64,000 nucleotides of DNA from contig NC_132881.1 of assembly GCF_030463535.1 (NCBI RefSeq), positions 9,036,526 through 9,100,525 of the forward strand, given 5' to 3'. Within the stretch, counting starts at the first letter, position 1; each line of letters begins with the position of its first letter. The notes beneath the pieces were generated by a model that was not told the DNA's origin, made no database searches, and was given only the letters and a program-made list of their open reading frames with translations. The stretch comes from Salminus brasiliensis. Taxonomy: Eukaryota > Chordata > Actinopteri > Characiformes > Bryconidae. Positions 48,972-61,041 of this stretch are shown here, piece by piece. The position numbers and the translations under genes are program-made.

Positions 48972-49494
48972 CTACCTGACTGTTTTTCTATATCAATACA
49001 ATATAGCTTGAGGCAAACTCAAAAACATTCTCTTCCATACAAACTTCACACAGCCAGCAAAAACAACTTCCCTGATTAGGAACCTCTGCATTTTCCAGAA
49101 ACAAATAACATCAACTCTGAAAGCTTGTCTCAATTGCTTAAACCTATCATATACATGTACATAGTACTAGACCTTGTCACACAGAATGTACACACAAAAC
49201 TTAGCATCTTTTGTTTACCCTTCAGGTTCCGTTTAAACATCTTTTAATGGATCAGCAAACATCATTCTGATTCAGAAAAGGCTAAAATCCAACATTTCAA
49301 ACTGCTTCATCTCACTTTTCACAAATACATGCAGAATCTTCTGCAGCACAAATATGTTCCAATACCCCAACATCAAACAGAATATTTCTGAAAGTTTGAA
49401 ATTGCTATTAATTAGGTAAAAAGACTAGAGAAAATCTTGCAAATAAAAGTACAAAAAGGTTGTAGGCAGGGCTATAAAGAAGAGGAAACACTCC

Positions 49495-49584
49495 TGACTC
49501 TGGTGGGACTCGAACCCGTAACCGTTGCATTGCTTCAACTATGCATCTAAAAGTCCAACGCACTATCCATTGCGCCACAGAGGC
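49495..49584 (-). tRNA. Arg-bodied tRNA with TTT anticodon, R6
   Basis: Identical to R3 over the whole gene, including the CTTTTA loop and stem mismatches. Part of a larger duplicated block. Confidence 0.7.
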
Positions 49585-49820
49585 CAGGTGAAGAAACTGG
49601 TTCCTTGGCCAACCTTCCTATAAAATAACAGTAGTGCTGCTAATATTTGAGGCAAATAATAAATTTACTATGCATATGTAAATCCCAGTGGTCTGATGAT
49701 TATCTGCAAGTCTAAGCACACACCAAAGCTCTGCATACTGTTAGTCATAGTCTGACGCCAATAAAAAAAGGGTTGATTTACTCATTGTAGCAGTTTCTGA
49801 TTAAAGATTACCCAAGGAAA

Positions 49821-49894
49821 AGGCACCGCTGGGATTCCAACCCAGGAGCTCCTTTTTACTAGACAGGCGCTATAACCAACTAAACCACGGCGCC
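49821..49894 (-). tRNA. tRNA-Thr(AGT) T7, altered
   Basis: T-loop TTGGAAT (C56 to G) and G30-A40 mismatch; acceptor stem intact. Same as T8 and the cut-off T23. Confidence 0.6.
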
Positions 49895-50415
49895 CTACCT
49901 GACTGCTTTTCTATATCAACACAATATAGCTTCAGGCAAACTCAAAAACATTCACTTGCATACAAACTTTACACAGACAGCAAAAACAACTTCCCTGATT
50001 AGGAACCTCTGCATTTTCCAGAAACAAATAACATCAACTCTGAAAGCTTGTCTCAATTGCTTAAACCTATCATATACATGTACAGAGTACTAGACCTTGT
50101 CACGCAGAATGTACACACAAAACTTAGCATCTTTTGTTTACCCTTCAGGTTCTGTTTAAACATCTTTTAATGGATCAGCAAACATCATTCTGATTCAGAA
50201 AAGGCTAAAATCCTACATTTCAAACTGCTTCATCTCACTTTTCACAAATACATGCAGAATCTTCTGCAGCACAAATATGTTCCAAGACCCCAACATCAAA
50301 CAGAATATTTCTGAAAGTTTGAAATTGCTATTAATTAGGTAAAAAGACTAGAGAAAATCTTGCAAATAAAAGTACAAAAAGGTAGTAGACAGCTATAAAG
50401 AAGAGGAAACACTCT

Positions 50416-50505
50416 CGACTCTGGTGGGACTCGAACCCACAACCTTTGAATTGCTCCAGCTATTTATCTAGAAGTCCAATGCGCTATCCATTGCGCCACA
50501 GAGCC
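50416..50505 (-). tRNA. tRNA-Arg-TCT: tRNA-Arg(TCT) R7, intact, intron-containing
   Basis: Identical to R4 across all 90 nt, with every stem paired and the TCT anticodon followed by the 17-nt intron. Confidence 0.93.
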
Positions 50506-50741
50506 CAGGTGAAGAAACTGGTTCCTTGGCCAACCTTCCTATAAAATAACAGTAGTGCTGCTAATATTTGAGGCAAATAATAAATTTACTATGCATATGT
50601 AAATCCCAGTGGTCTGATGATTATCTGCAAGTCTAAGCACACACCAAAGCTCTGCATACTGTTAGTCATAGTCTGACGCCAATAAAAAAAGGGTTGATTT
50701 ACTCATTGTAGCAGTTTCTGATTAAAGATTACCCAAGGAAA

Positions 50742-50815
50742 AGGCACCGCTGGGATTCCAACCCAGGAGCTCCTTTTTACTAGACAGGCGCTATAACCAA
50801 CTAAACCACGGCGCC
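50742..50815 (-). tRNA. tRNA-Thr(AGT) T8, altered
   Basis: Same sequence as T7: C56 to G in the T-loop and one anticodon-stem mismatch. Confidence 0.6.
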
Positions 50816-51338
50816 CTACCTGACTGCTTTTCTATATCAACACAATATAGCTTCAGGCAAACTCAAAAACATTCTCTTGCATACAAACTTTACACAGACA
50901 GCAAAAACAACTTCCCTGATTAGGAACCTCTGCATTTTCCAGAAACAAATAACATCAACTCTGAAAGCTTGTCTCAATTGCTTAAACCTATCATATACAT
51001 GTACAGAGTACTAGACCTTGTCACGCAGAATGTACACACAAAACTTAGCATCTTTTGTTTACCCTTCAGGTTCTGTTTAAACATCTTTTAATGGATCAGC
51101 AAACATCATTCTGATTCAGAAAAGGCTAAAATCCTACATTTCAAACTGCTTCATCTCACTTTTCACAAATACATGCAGAATCTTCTGCAGCACAAATATG
51201 TTCCAAGACCCCAACATCAAACAGAATATTTCTGAAAGTTTGAAATTGCTATTAATTAGGTAAAAAGACTAGAGAAAATCTTGCAAATAAAAGTACAAAA
51301 AGGTAGTAGACAGAGCTATAAAGAAGAGGAAACACTCT

Positions 51339-51428
51339 CGACTCTGGTGGGACTCGAACCCACAACCTTTGAATTGCTCCAGCTATTTATCTAGAAGTCC
51401 AATGCGCTATCCATTGCGCCACAGAGCC
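51339..51428 (-). tRNA. tRNA-Arg-TCT: tRNA-Arg(TCT) R8, intact, intron-containing
   Basis: Identical to R4; all stems and loops conserved. Confidence 0.93.
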
Positions 51429-51664
51429 CAGGTGAAGAAACTGGTTCCTTGGCCAACCTTCCTATAAAATAACAGTAGTGCTGCTAATATTTGAGGCAAA
51501 TAATAAATTTACTATGCATATGTAAATCCCAGTGGTCTGATGATTATCTGCAAGTCTAAGCACACACCAAAGCTCTGCATACTGTTAGTCATAGTCTGAC
51601 GCCAATAAAAAAACGGTTGATTTACTCATTGTAGCAGTTACTGATTAAAGATTACCCAAGGAAA

Positions 51665-51738
51665 AGGCACAGCTGGGATGCGAACCCAGGATCTCCAGTT
51701 TACTAGACAGGCGCTATAACCAACTAAGCCACGGCACC
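51665..51738 (-). tRNA. tRNA-Thr(AGT) T9, altered
   Basis: Same as T5: A58 lost, mismatches at 29-41 and 6-67. Confidence 0.6.
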
Positions 51739-52261
51739 CTACCTGACTGCTTTTCTATATCAACACAATATAGCTTCAGGCAAACTCAAAAACATTCTCT
51801 TGCATACAAACTTCACACAGACAGCAAAAACAACTTCCCTGATTAGGAACCTCTGCATTTTCCAGAAACAAATAACATCAACTCTGAAAGCTTGTCTCAA
51901 TTGCTTAAACCTATCATATACATGTACAGAGTACTAGACCTTGTCACGCAGAATGTACACACAAAACTTAGCATCTTTTGTTTACCCTTCAGGTTCTGTT
52001 TAAACATCTTTTAATGGATCAGCAAACATCATTCTGATTCAGAAAAGGCTAAAATCCTACATTTCAAACTGCTTCATCTCACTTTTCACAAATACATGCA
52101 GAATCTTCTGCAGCACAAATATGTTCCAAGACCCCAACATCAAACAGAATATTTCTGAAAGTTTGAAATTGCTATTAATTAGGTAAAAGGACTAAAGAAA
52201 ATCTTGCAAATAAAAGTACAAAAAGGTAGTAGACAGAGCTATAAAGAAGAGGAAACACTCT

Positions 52262-52340
52262 TGACTCTGGTGGGACTCAAACCCACAACCTTTGAATTGC
52301 TCCAGCTATTTATCTAGAAGTCCAATGCGCTATCCACTGC
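52262..52340 (-). pseudogene. Truncated tRNA-Arg(TCT) R9
   Basis: Same deletion junction as R5 (TGC joined to ACACACC), so duplicated after the deletion. Confidence 0.88.
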
Positions 52341-52443
52341 ACACACCAAAGCTCTGCATACTGTTAGTCATAGTCTGACACCAATAAAAAAAGGGTTGAT
52401 TTACTCATTGTAGCAGTTACTGATTAAAGATTACCCAAGGAAA

Positions 52444-52517
52444 AGGCACCGCTGGGATTCCAAGCCAGGATCTCCTGTTTACTAGACAGGCGCTATAACC
52501 AACTAAGCCACGGCACC
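52444..52517 (-). pseudogene. tRNA-Thr(AGT) T10 with broken T-loop/B box
   Basis: Same as T6: TTGGAAT loop and lost G53-C61 pair. Confidence 0.75.
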
Positions 52518-52991
52518 CTACCTGACTGCTTTTCTATATCAACACAATATAGCTTCAGGCAAACTCAAAAACATTCTCTTGCATACAAACTTCACATAGA
52601 CAGCAAAAACAACTTCCCTGATTAGGAACCTCTGCATTTTCCAGAAACAAATAACATCAACTCTGAAAGCTTGTCACGCAGAATGTACACACAAAACTTA
52701 GCATCTTTTGTTTACCCTTCAGGTTCCGTTTAAACATCTTTTAATGGATCAGTAAACATCATTCTGACTCAGAAAAAGCTAAAATCCAACATTTCAAACT
52801 GCTTCATCTCACTTTTCACAAATACATGCAGAATCTTCTGCAGCACAAATATGTTCCAATACCCCAACATCAAACAGAATATTTCTGAAAGTTTGAAATT
52901 GCTATTAATTAGGTAAAAAGACTAGAGAAAATCTTGCAAATAAAAGTACAAAAAGGTAGTAGACAGAGCTTTAAAGAAGAGGAAACACTCT

Positions 52992-53081
52992 CGACTCTGG
53001 TGGGACTCGAACCCACAACCTTTGAATTGCTCCAGCTATTTATCTAGAAGTCCAATGCGCTATCCATTGCGCCACAGAGCC
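52992..53081 (-). tRNA. tRNA-Arg-TCT: tRNA-Arg(TCT) R10, intact, intron-containing
   Basis: Identical to R4. The flanking spacer differs slightly (CTTTAAAG instead of CTATAAAG). Confidence 0.93.
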
Positions 53082-53317
53082 CAGGTGAAGAAATGGGTTC
53101 CTTGGCCAACCTTCCTATAAAATAACAGTAGTGCTGCTAATATTTGAGGCAAATAATAAATTTACTATGCATATGTAAATCCCAGTGGTCTGATGATTAT
53201 CTGCAAGTCTAAGCACACACCAAAGCTCTGCATACTGTTAGTCATAGTCTGACGCCAATAAAAAAACGGTTGATTTACTCATTGTAGCAGTTACTGATTA
53301 AAGATTACCCAAGGAAA

Positions 53318-53391
53318 AGGCACGGCTGGGATGCGAACCCAGGATCTCCAGTTTACTAGACAGGCGCTATAACCAACTAAGCCACGGCACC
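53318..53391 (-). tRNA. tRNA-Thr(AGT) T11, altered
   Basis: Like T5 but with an additional A-to-G change in the acceptor 3' strand (GGCACGG on the plus strand). A58 still missing. Confidence 0.6.
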
Positions 53392-53914
53392 CTACCTGAC
53401 TGCTTTTCTATATCAACACAATATAGCTTCAGGCAAACTCAAAAACATTCTCTTGCATACAAACTTCACACAGACAGCAAAAACAACTTCCCTGATTAGG
53501 AACCTCTGCATTTTCCAGAAACAAATAACATCAACTCTGAAAGCTTGTCTCAATTGCTTAAACCTATCATATACATGTACAGAGTACTAGACCTTGTCAC
53601 GCAGAATGTACACACAAAACTTAGCATCTTTTGTTTACCCTTCAGGTTCTGTTTAAACATCTTTTAATGGATCAGCAAACATCATTCTGATTCAGAAAAG
53701 GCTAAAATCCTACATTTCAAACTGCTTCATCTCACTTTTCACAAATACATGCAGAATCTTCTGCAGCACAAATATGTTCCAAGACCCCAACATCAAACAG
53801 AATATTTCTGAAAGTTTGAAATTGCTATTAATTAGGTAAAAGGACTAAAGAAAATCTTGCAAATAAAAGTACAAAAAGGTAGTAGACAGAGCTATAAAGA
53901 AGAGGAAACACTCT

Positions 53915-53993
53915 TGACTCTGGTGGGACTCAAACCCACAACCTTTGAATTGCTCCAGCTATTTATCTAGAAGTCCAATGCGCTATCCACTGC
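53915..53993 (-). pseudogene. Truncated tRNA-Arg(TCT) R11
   Basis: Same deletion as R5 and R9; lies in a 1,653-bp two-unit repeat. Confidence 0.88.
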
Positions 53994-54096
53994 ACACACC
54001 AAAGCTCTGCATACTGTTAGTCATAGTCTGACACCAATAAAAAAAGGGTTGATTTACTCATTGTAGCAGTTACTGATTAAAGATTACCCAAGGAAA

Positions 54097-54170
54097 AGGC
54101 ACCGCTGGGATTCCAAGCCAGGATCTCCTGTTTACTAGACAGGCGCTATAACCAACTAAGCCACGGCACC
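54097..54170 (-). pseudogene. tRNA-Thr(AGT) T12 with broken T-loop/B box
   Basis: Same as T6 and T10. Confidence 0.75.
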
Positions 54171-54644
54171 CTACCTGACTGCTTTTCTATATCAACACAA
54201 TATAGCTTCAGGCAAACTCAAAAACATTCTCTTGCATACAAACTTCACATAGACAGCAAAAACAACTTCCCTGATTAGGAACCTCTGCATTTTCCAGAAA
54301 CAAATAACATCAACTCTGAAAGCTTGTCACGCAGAATGTACACACAAAACTTAGCATCTTTTGTTTACCCTTCAGGTTCCGTTTAAACATCTTTTAATGG
54401 ATCAGTAAACATCATTCTGACTCAGAAAAAGCTAAAATCCAACATTTCAAACTGCTTCATCTCACTTTTCACAAATACATGCAGAATCTTCTGCAGCACA
54501 AATATGTTCCAATACCCCAACATCAAACAGAATATTTCTGAAAGTTTGAAATTGCTATTAATTAGGTAAAAAGACTAGAGAAAATCTTGCAAATAAAAGT
54601 ACAAAAAGGTAGTAGACAGAGCTTTAAAGAAGAGGAAACACTCT

Positions 54645-54734
54645 CGACTCTGGTGGGACTCGAACCCACAACCTTTGAATTGCTCCAGCTATTTATCTAG
54701 AAGTCCAATGCGCTATCCATTGCCCCACAGAGCC
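54645..54734 (-). tRNA. tRNA-Arg-TCT: tRNA-Arg(TCT) R12, one D-stem change
   Basis: Identical to R4 except C11 to G, which breaks one D-stem pair. Otherwise complete with intron. Confidence 0.8.
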
Positions 54735-54970
54735 CAGGTGAAGAAATGGGTTCCTTGGCCAACCTTCCTATAAAATAACAGTAGTGCTGCTAATATTTGA
54801 GGCAAATAATAAATTTACTATGCATATGTAAATCCCAGTGGTCTGATGATTATCTGCAAGTCTAAGCACACACCAAAGCTCTGCATACTGTTAGTCATAG
54901 TCTGACGCCAATAAAAAAAGGGTTGATTTACTCATTGTAGCAGTTACTGATTAAAGATTACCCAAGGAAA

Positions 54971-55044
54971 AGGCACCGCTGGGATTCAAACCCAGGATCT
55001 CCTGTTTACTAGACAGGCGCTATAACCAACTAAGCCACGGCGCC
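54971..55044 (-). tRNA. tRNA-Thr-AGT: tRNA-Thr(AGT) T13, near-consensus
   Basis: Differs from the intact copies T15 and T21 only by C56 to T (TTTGAAT loop), which affects the D-loop contact and B box. Confidence 0.78.
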
Positions 55045-55567
55045 CTACATGACTGGTTTTCTATATCAATACAATGTAGCTTCAGGCAAACTCAAAAACA
55101 TTCTCTTGCATACAAACTTCACACAGACAGCAAAAACAACTTCCCTGATTAGGAACCTCTGCATTTTCCAGAAACAAATAACATCAACTCTGAAAGCTTG
55201 TCTCAATTGCTTAAACCTATCATATACATGTACAGAGTACTAGACCTTGTCACGCAGAATGTACACACAAAACTTAGCATCTTTTGTTTACCCTTCAGGT
55301 TCTGTTTAAACATCTTTTAATGGATCAGCAAACATCATTCTGATTCAGAAAAGGCTAAAATCCTACATTTCAAACTGCTTCATCTCACTTTTAACAAATA
55401 CATGCAGAATCTTCTGCAGCACAAATATGTTCCAAGACCCCAACATCAAACAGAATATTTCTGAAAGTTTGAAATTGCTATTAATTAGGTAAAAAGACTA
55501 GAGAAAATCTTGCAAATAAAAGTACAAAAAGGTAGTAGACAGAGCTATAAAGAAGAGGAAACACTCT

Positions 55568-55657
55568 CGACTCTGGTGGGACTCGAACCCACAACCTTTG
55601 AATTGCTCCAGCTATTTATCTAGAAGTCCAATGCGCTATCCATTGCGCCACAGAGCC
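55568..55657 (-). tRNA. tRNA-Arg-TCT: tRNA-Arg(TCT) R13, intact, intron-containing
   Basis: Identical to R4. Confidence 0.93.
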
Positions 55658-55893
55658 CAGGTGAAGAAACTGGTTCCTTGGCCAACCTTCCTATAAAATA
55701 ACAGTAGTGCTGCTAATATTTGAGGCAAATAATAAATTTACTATGCATATGTAAATCCCAGTGGTCTGATGATTATCTGCAAGTCAAAGCACACACCAAA
55801 GCTCTGCATACTGTTAGTCATAGTCTGACGCCAATAAAAAAAGGGTTGATTTACTCATTGTAGCAGTTACTGATTAAAGATTACCCAAGGAAA

Positions 55894-55967
55894 AGGCACA
55901 GCTGGGATTCCAAGCCAGGATCTCCTGTTTACTAGACAGGCGCTATAACCAACTAAGCCACAGCACC
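55894..55967 (-). pseudogene. tRNA-Thr(AGT) T14 with broken T-loop and acceptor mismatch
   Basis: TTGGAAT T-loop class, plus a T6-T67 mismatch in the acceptor stem. Same as T20. Confidence 0.75.
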
Positions 55968-56441
55968 CTACCTGACTGCTTTTCTATATCAACACAATAT
56001 AGCTTCAGGCAAACTCAAAAACATTCTCTTGCATACAAACTTCACATAGACAGCAAAAACAACTTCCCTGATTAGGAACCTCTGCATTTTCCAGAAACAA
56101 ATAACATCAACTCTGAAAGCTTGTCACGCAGAATGTACACACAAAACTTAGCATCTTTTGTTTACCCTTCAGGTTCCGTTTAAACATCTTTTAATGGATC
56201 AGTAAACATCATTCTGATTCAGAAAAGCCTAAAATCCTACATTTCAAACTGCTTCATCTCACTTTTCACAAACACATGCAGAATCTTCTGCAGCACAAAT
56301 ATGTTCCAATACCCCAACATCAAACAGAATATTTCTGAAAGTTTGAAATTGCTATTAATTAGGTAAAAAGACTAGAGAAAATCTTGCAAATAAAAGTACA
56401 AAAAGGTAGTAGACAGAGCTATAAAGAAGAGGAAACACTCT

Positions 56442-56531
56442 CGACTCTGGGGGGACTCGAACCCACAACCTTTGAACGGCTCCAGCTATTTATCTAGAAG
56501 TCCAATGAGCTATCCATTGCTCCACAGAGCC
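56442..56531 (-). tRNA. tRNA-Arg(TCT) R14, variant with compensated D-stem
   Basis: D-stem GAGC pairs with GCTC in place of GCGC with GCGC, so pairing is kept by paired changes. Loop base 38 is altered (GTTCAA after the intron) and one T-stem pair is lost (GTGGG with CCCCC). TCT anticodon kept. Confidence 0.75.
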
Positions 56532-56767
56532 CAGGTGAAGAAACTGGTTCCTTGACCAACCTTCCTATAAAATATCAGTAGTGCTGCTAATATTTGAGGC
56601 AAATAATAAATTTACTATGCATATGTAAATCCCAGTGGTCTGATGATTATCTGCAAGTCTAAGCACACACCAAAGCTCTGCATACTGTTAGTCATAGTCT
56701 GACGCCAATAAAAAAAGGGTTGATTTACTCATTGTAGCAGTTACTGATTAAAGATTACCCAAGGAAA

Positions 56768-56841
56768 AGGCACCGCTGGGATTCGAACCCAGGATCTCCT
56801 GTTTACTAGACAGGCGCTATAACCAACTAAGCCACGGCGCC
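56768..56841 (-). tRNA. tRNA-Thr-AGT: tRNA-Thr(AGT) T15, intact
   Basis: Acceptor GGCGCCG pairs with CGGTGCC (one G-U). Anticodon stem CCTGT pairs with ACAGG around CTAGTAA. T arm CTGGG-TTCGAAT-CCCAG. The discriminator T is followed at once by a TTT run, a pol III terminator. Matches the vertebrate tRNA-Thr(AGT) isotype and decodes ACU (ACC/ACA if A34 becomes inosine). Confidence 0.94.
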
Positions 56842-57364
56842 CTACATGACTGGTTTTCTATATCAATACAATGTAGCTTCAGGCAAACTCAAAAACATTC
56901 TCTTGCATACAAACTTTACACAGACAGCAAAAACAACTTCCCTGATTAGGAACCTCTGCATTTTCCAGAAACAAATAACATCAACTCTGAAAGCTTGTCT
57001 CAATTGCTTAAACCTATCATATACATGTACAGAGTACTAGACCTTGTCACGCAGAATGTACACACAAAACTTAGCATCTTTTGTTTGCCCTTCAGGTTCC
57101 GTTTAAACATCTTTTAATGGATCAGCAAACATCATTCTGATTCAGAAAAGGCTAAAATCCTACATTTCAAACTGCTTCATCTCACTTTTCACAAATACAT
57201 GCAGAATCTTCTGCAGCACAAATATGTTCCAAGACCCCAACATCAAACAGAATATTTCTGAAAGTTTGAAATTGCTATTAATTAGGCAAAAAGACTAGAG
57301 AAAATCTTGCAAATAAAAGTACAAAAAGGTAGTAGACAGAGCTATAAAGAAGAGGAAACACTCT

Positions 57365-57454
57365 CGACTCTGGTGGGACTCGAACCCACAACCTTTGAAT
57401 TGCTCCAGCTATTTATCTAGAAGTCCAATGCGCTATCCATTGCGCCACAGAGCC
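57365..57454 (-). tRNA. tRNA-Arg-TCT: tRNA-Arg(TCT) R15, intact, intron-containing
   Basis: Identical to R4. Confidence 0.93.
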
Positions 57455-57690
57455 CAGGTGAAGAAACTGGTTCCTTGGCCAACCTTCCTATAAAATAACA
57501 GTAGTGCTGCTAATATTTGAGGCAAATAATAAATTTACTATGCATATGTAAATCCCAGTGGTCTGATGATTATCTGCAAGTCTAAGCACACACCAAAGCT
57601 CTGCATACTGTTAGTCATAGTCTGACGCCAATAAAAAAAGGGTTGATTTACTCATTGTAGCAGTTACTGATTAAAGATTACCCAAGGAAA

Positions 57691-57764
57691 AGGCACCGCT
57701 GGGATTCCAAGCCAGGATCTCCTGTTTACTAGACAGGCGCTATAACCAACTAAGCCACAGCACC
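57691..57764 (-). pseudogene. tRNA-Thr(AGT) T16 with broken T-loop/B box
   Basis: TTGGAAT loop. Acceptor position 6 is T, pairing as G-U. Same as T19 and T22. Confidence 0.75.
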
Positions 57765-58238
57765 CTACCTGACTGCTTTTCTATATCAACACAATATAGC
57801 TTCAGGCAAACTCAAAAACATTCTCTTGCATACAAACTTCACATAGACAGCAAAAACAACTTCCCTGATTAGGAACCTCTGCATTTTCCAGAAACAAATA
57901 ACATCAACTCTGAAAGCTTGTCACGCAGAATGTACACACAAAACTTAGCATCTTTTGTTTACCCTTCAGGTTCCGTTTAAACATCTTTTAATGGATCAGT
58001 AAACATCATTCTGATTCAGAAAAGCCTAAAATCCTACATTTCAAACTGCTTCATCTCACTTTTCACAAATACATGCAGAATCTTCTGCAGCACAAATATG
58101 TTCCAATACCCCAACATCAAACAGAATATTTCTGAAAGTTTGAAATTGCTATTAATTAGGTAAAAAGACTAGAGAAAATCTTGCAAATAAAAGTACAAAA
58201 AGGTAGTAGACAGAGCTATAAAGAAGAGGAAACACTCT

Positions 58239-58328
58239 CGACTCTGGGGGGACTCGAACCCAGAACCTTTGAACGGCTCCAGCTATTTATCTAGAAGTCC
58301 AATGAGCTATCCATTGCTCCACAGAGCC
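58239..58328 (-). tRNA. tRNA-Arg(TCT) R16, variant
   Basis: Same compensated D-stem (GAGC with GCTC) as R14. An additional change (CCCAGAACC on the plus strand) alters the T-stem. Confidence 0.7.
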
Positions 58329-58564
58329 CAGGTGAAGAAACTGGTTCCTTGACCAACCTTCCTATAAAATATCAGTAGTGCTGCTAATATTTGAGGCAAA
58401 TAATAAATTTACTATGCATATGTAAATCCCAGTGGTCTGATGATTATCTGCAAGTCTAAGCACACACCAAAGCTCTGCATACTGTTAGTCATAGTCTGAC
58501 GCCAATAAAAAAAGGGTTGATTTACTCATTGTAGCAGTTACTGATTAAAGATTACCCAAGGAAA

Positions 58565-58638
58565 AGGCACCGCTGGGATTCGAACCCAGGATCTCCTGTT
58601 TACTAGACAGGCCCTATAACCAACTAAGCCACGGCACC
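58565..58638 (-). tRNA. tRNA-Thr-AGT: tRNA-Thr(AGT) T17, one D-stem change
   Basis: T-loop TTCGAAT intact. C25 to G breaks one D-stem pair and acceptor position 3 is T, giving T-G wobble. Confidence 0.75.
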
Positions 58639-59153
58639 CTACCTGACTGGTCTTCTATATCAACACAATATAGCTTCAGGCAAACTCAAAAACATTCTCT
58701 TGCATACAAACTTTACACAGACAGCAAAAACAACTTCCCTGATTAGGAACCTCTGCATTTTCCAGAAACAAATAACATCAACTCTGAAAGCTTGTCTCAA
58801 TTGCTTAAACCTATCATATACATGTACAGAGTACTAGACCTTGTCACGCAGAATGTACACACAAAACTTAGCATCTTTTGTTTACCCTTCAGGTTCCGTT
58901 TAAACATCTTTTAATGGATCAGCAAACATCATTCTGATTCAGAAAAGGCTACATTTCAAACTGCTTCATCTCACTTTTCACAAATACATGCAGAATCTTC
59001 TGCAGCACAAATATGTTCCAATACCCCAACATCAAACAAAATATTTCTGAAAGTTTGAAATTGCTATTAATTAGGCAAAAAGACTAGAGAAAATCTTGCA
59101 AATAAAAGTACAAAAAGGTAGTAGACAGAGCTATAAAGAAGAGGAAACACTCT

Positions 59154-59243
59154 CGACTCTGGTGGGACTCGAACCCACAACCTTTGAATTGCTCCAGCTA
59201 TTTATCTAGAAGTCTAATGCGCTATCCACTGCTACACAGAGCA
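59154..59243 (-). tRNA. tRNA-Arg(TCT) R17, variant
   Basis: The 5' end reads TGCTCTG, losing the first pair. The D arm is altered (GTAGCAG). Anticodon stem TTAGA forms a Watson-Crick A30-T40 pair. TCT and intron kept. Same as R22. Confidence 0.68.
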
Positions 59244-59479
59244 CATGTGAAGAAACTGGTTCCTTGGCCAACCTTCCTATAAAATAACAGTAGTGCTGCT
59301 AATATTTGAGGCAAATAATAAATTTACTATGCATATGTAAATCCCAGTGGTCTGATGATTATCTGCAAGTCTAAGCACACACCAAAGCTCTGCATACTGT
59401 TAGTCATAGTCTGACGCCAATAAAAAAAGGGTTGATTTACTCATTGTAGCAGTTACTGATTAAAGATTACCCAAGGAAA

Positions 59480-59553
59480 AGGCACCGCTGGGATTCAAAC
59501 CCAGGATCTCCTGTTTACTAGACAGGCGCTATAACCAACTAAGCCACGGCGCC
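59480..59553 (-). tRNA. tRNA-Thr-AGT: tRNA-Thr(AGT) T18, near-consensus
   Basis: Same as T13: only C56 to T separates it from the intact form. Confidence 0.78.
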
Positions 59554-60076
59554 CTACATGACTGGTTTTCTATATCAATACAATGTAGCTTCAGGCAAAC
59601 TCAAAAACATTCTCTTGCATACAAACTTCACACAGACAGCAAAAACAACTTCCCTGATTAGGAACCTCTGCATTTTCCAGAAACAAATAACATCAACTCT
59701 GAAAGCTTGTCTCAATTGCTTAAACCTATCATATACATGTACAGAGTACTAGACCTTGTCACGCAGAATGTACACACAAAACTTAGCATCTTTTGTTTAC
59801 CCTTCAGGTTCTGTTTAAACATCTTTTAATGGATCAGCAAACATCATTCTGATTCAGAAAAGGCTAAAATCCTACATTTCAAACTGCTTCATCTCACTTT
59901 TAACAAATACATGCAGAATCTTCTGCAGCACAAATATGTTCCAAGACCCCAACATCAAACAGAATATTTCTGAAAGTTTGAAATTGCTATTAATTAGGTA
60001 AAAAGACTAGAGAAAATCTTGCAAATAAAAGTACAAAAAGGTAGTAGACAGAGCTATAAAGAAGAGGAAACACTCT

Positions 60077-60166
60077 CGACTCTGGTGGGACTCGAACCCA
60101 CAACCTTTGAATTGCTCCAGCTATTTATCTAGAAGTCCAATGCGCTATCCATTGCGCCACAGAGCC
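60077..60166 (-). tRNA. tRNA-Arg-TCT: tRNA-Arg(TCT) R18, intact, intron-containing
   Basis: Identical to R4. Confidence 0.93.
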
Positions 60167-60403
60167 CAGGTGAAGAAACTGGTTCCTTGGCCAACCTTCC
60201 TATAAAATAACAGTAGTGCTGCTAATATTTGAGGCAAATAATAAATTTACTATGCATATGTAAATCCCAGTGGTCTGATGATTATCTGCAAGTCAAAGCA
60301 CACACCAAAGCTCTGCATACTGTTAGTCATAGTCTGACGCCAATAAAAAAAAGGGTTGATTTACTCATTGTAGCAGTTACTGATTAAAGATTACCCAAGG
60401 AAA

Positions 60404-60477
60404 AGGCACCGCTGGGATTCCAAGCCAGGATCTCCTGTTTACTAGACAGGCGCTATAACCAACTAAGCCACAGCACC
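60404..60477 (-). pseudogene. tRNA-Thr(AGT) T19 with broken T-loop/B box
   Basis: Same as T16. Confidence 0.75.
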
Positions 60478-60951
60478 CTACCTGACTGCTTTTCTATATC
60501 AACACAATATAGCTTCAGGCAAACTCAAAAACATTCTCTTGCATACAAACTTCACATAGACAGCAAAAACAACTTCCCTGATTAGGAACCTCTGCATTTT
60601 CCAGAAACAAATAACATCAACTCTGAAAGCTTGTCACGCAGAATGTACACACAAAACTTAGCATCTTTTGTTTACCCTTCAGGTTCCGTTTAAACATCTT
60701 TTAATGGATCAGTAAACATCATTCTGATTCAGAAAAGCCTAAAATCCTACATTTCAAACTGCTTCATCTCACTTTTCACAAATACATGCAGAATCTTCTG
60801 CAGCACAAATATGTTCCAATACCCCAACATCAAACAGAATATTTCTGAAAGTTTGAAATTGCTATTAATTAGGTAAAAAGACTAGAGAAAATCTTGCAAA
60901 TAAAAGTACAAAAAGGTAGTAGACAGAGCTATAAAGAAGAGGAAACACTCT

Positions 60952-61041
60952 CGACTCTGGGGGGACTCGAACCCACAACCTTTGAACGGCTCCAGCTATT
61001 TATCTAGAAGTCCAATGAGCTATCCATTGCTCCACAGAGCC
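60952..61041 (-). tRNA. tRNA-Arg(TCT) R19, variant with compensated D-stem
   Basis: Same sequence class as R14 (GAGC with GCTC). Confidence 0.75.
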
